Source: Lachnospiraceae bacterium | GTDB taxonomy: Bacteria; Bacillota; Clostridia; Lachnospirales; Lachnospiraceae | Length of the DNA: 5,087 bases | Assembly: GCA_900753305.1 (NCBI GenBank) | Contig: CAADYR010000070.1 | Coordinates: forward strand, 1-5,087 | Reading direction: 5' to 3' | Shown here: piece by piece, positions 5,053 to 5,087 of the stretch | Numbering within the stretch: the first letter of the stretch is position 1 | How the letters are laid out: the number at the start of each line of letters is the position of its first letter | Position numbers and translations under genes: made by a program | Notes under the pieces: generated by a model | Told to the model about the DNA's origin: nothing | The model's input: only the letters and a program-made list of their open reading frames with translations | Database searches by the model: none

Positions 5053-5058
5053 CTCCCC
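5053..5058 (-). promoter_or_regulatory. Ribosome binding site favouring the kinase start at 5044
   Basis: GGGGAG sits 8 bases upstream of the ATG at 5044. The in-frame ATG at 5068 has only GGAAG at an 11-base distance. The eight extra residues of the longer form have no kinase-family support. A third in-frame ATG at 5017 has no Shine-Dalgarno sequence. Confidence 0.5.
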
Positions 5059-5087
5059 ATAATCGCATTTTATTTTTTTCTTCCGAT

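Noticed and set aside
1..5087. Search for CRISPR repeats, tRNA or rRNA genes, insertion sequences and attachment sites
   Set aside because: No regularly spaced repeats, cloverleaf sequences, transposase motifs or terminal repeats were seen by eye.

Overview
The window looks like a chromosomal segment from a low-to-moderate GC Clostridia species, most likely Lachnospiraceae. This rests on the composition, the AGGAGG-like ribosome binding sites, the LytTR and FHA signalling genes, and an rsmE to cysteine desulfurase gene order. It is an inference, because no marker gene in the window fixes the genus. Every convincing gene is on the minus strand, so transcription runs from high to low coordinates.

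In transcription order the layout is as follows. (1) 5044-3326: a membrane-anchored Hanks-type Ser/Thr kinase with an intact catalytic core, one TM helix and a C-terminal extracytoplasmic domain I do not recognise. (2) 3325-3096: an AT-rich intergenic stretch with a weak candidate LytTR site. (3) 3095-2385: a LytTR transcription regulator whose receiver domain has Asn where the phosphoacceptor Asp should be. (4) 2384-2224: a strong intrinsic terminator, a candidate promoter overlapping it, and a leader with two well-formed stem-loops. (5) 2223-1159: a second LytTR regulator with Glu at the phosphoacceptor position and a complete FHA (phosphothreonine-binding) domain at its C-terminus. (6) 1147-992: a 51-residue protein with a Cys/His zinc-ribbon-like motif, starting 11 bases past the stop of the FHA gene. 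(7) 911-165: rsmE, the 16S rRNA m3U1498 methyltransferase. (8) 118-1: the first 39 codons of a cysteine desulfurase, cut by the window edge.

Genes 1, 3, 5 and 6 read as one signalling locus. The kinase would sense something outside the cell and phosphorylate Ser/Thr residues inside. The FHA domain on one regulator could bind a phosphothreonine on the kinase or its substrate. Both regulators appear unable to accept phosphate from a histidine kinase in the normal way, and no histidine kinase is present here. The hypothesis is that LytTR transcription control has been re-wired from His-Asp phosphorelay to Ser/Thr kinase-FHA signalling. Genes 7 and 8 are housekeeping (ribosome and sulfur/tRNA metabolism) and are probably not part of the signalling system. 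No mobile element, CRISPR array, tRNA or rRNA was seen.
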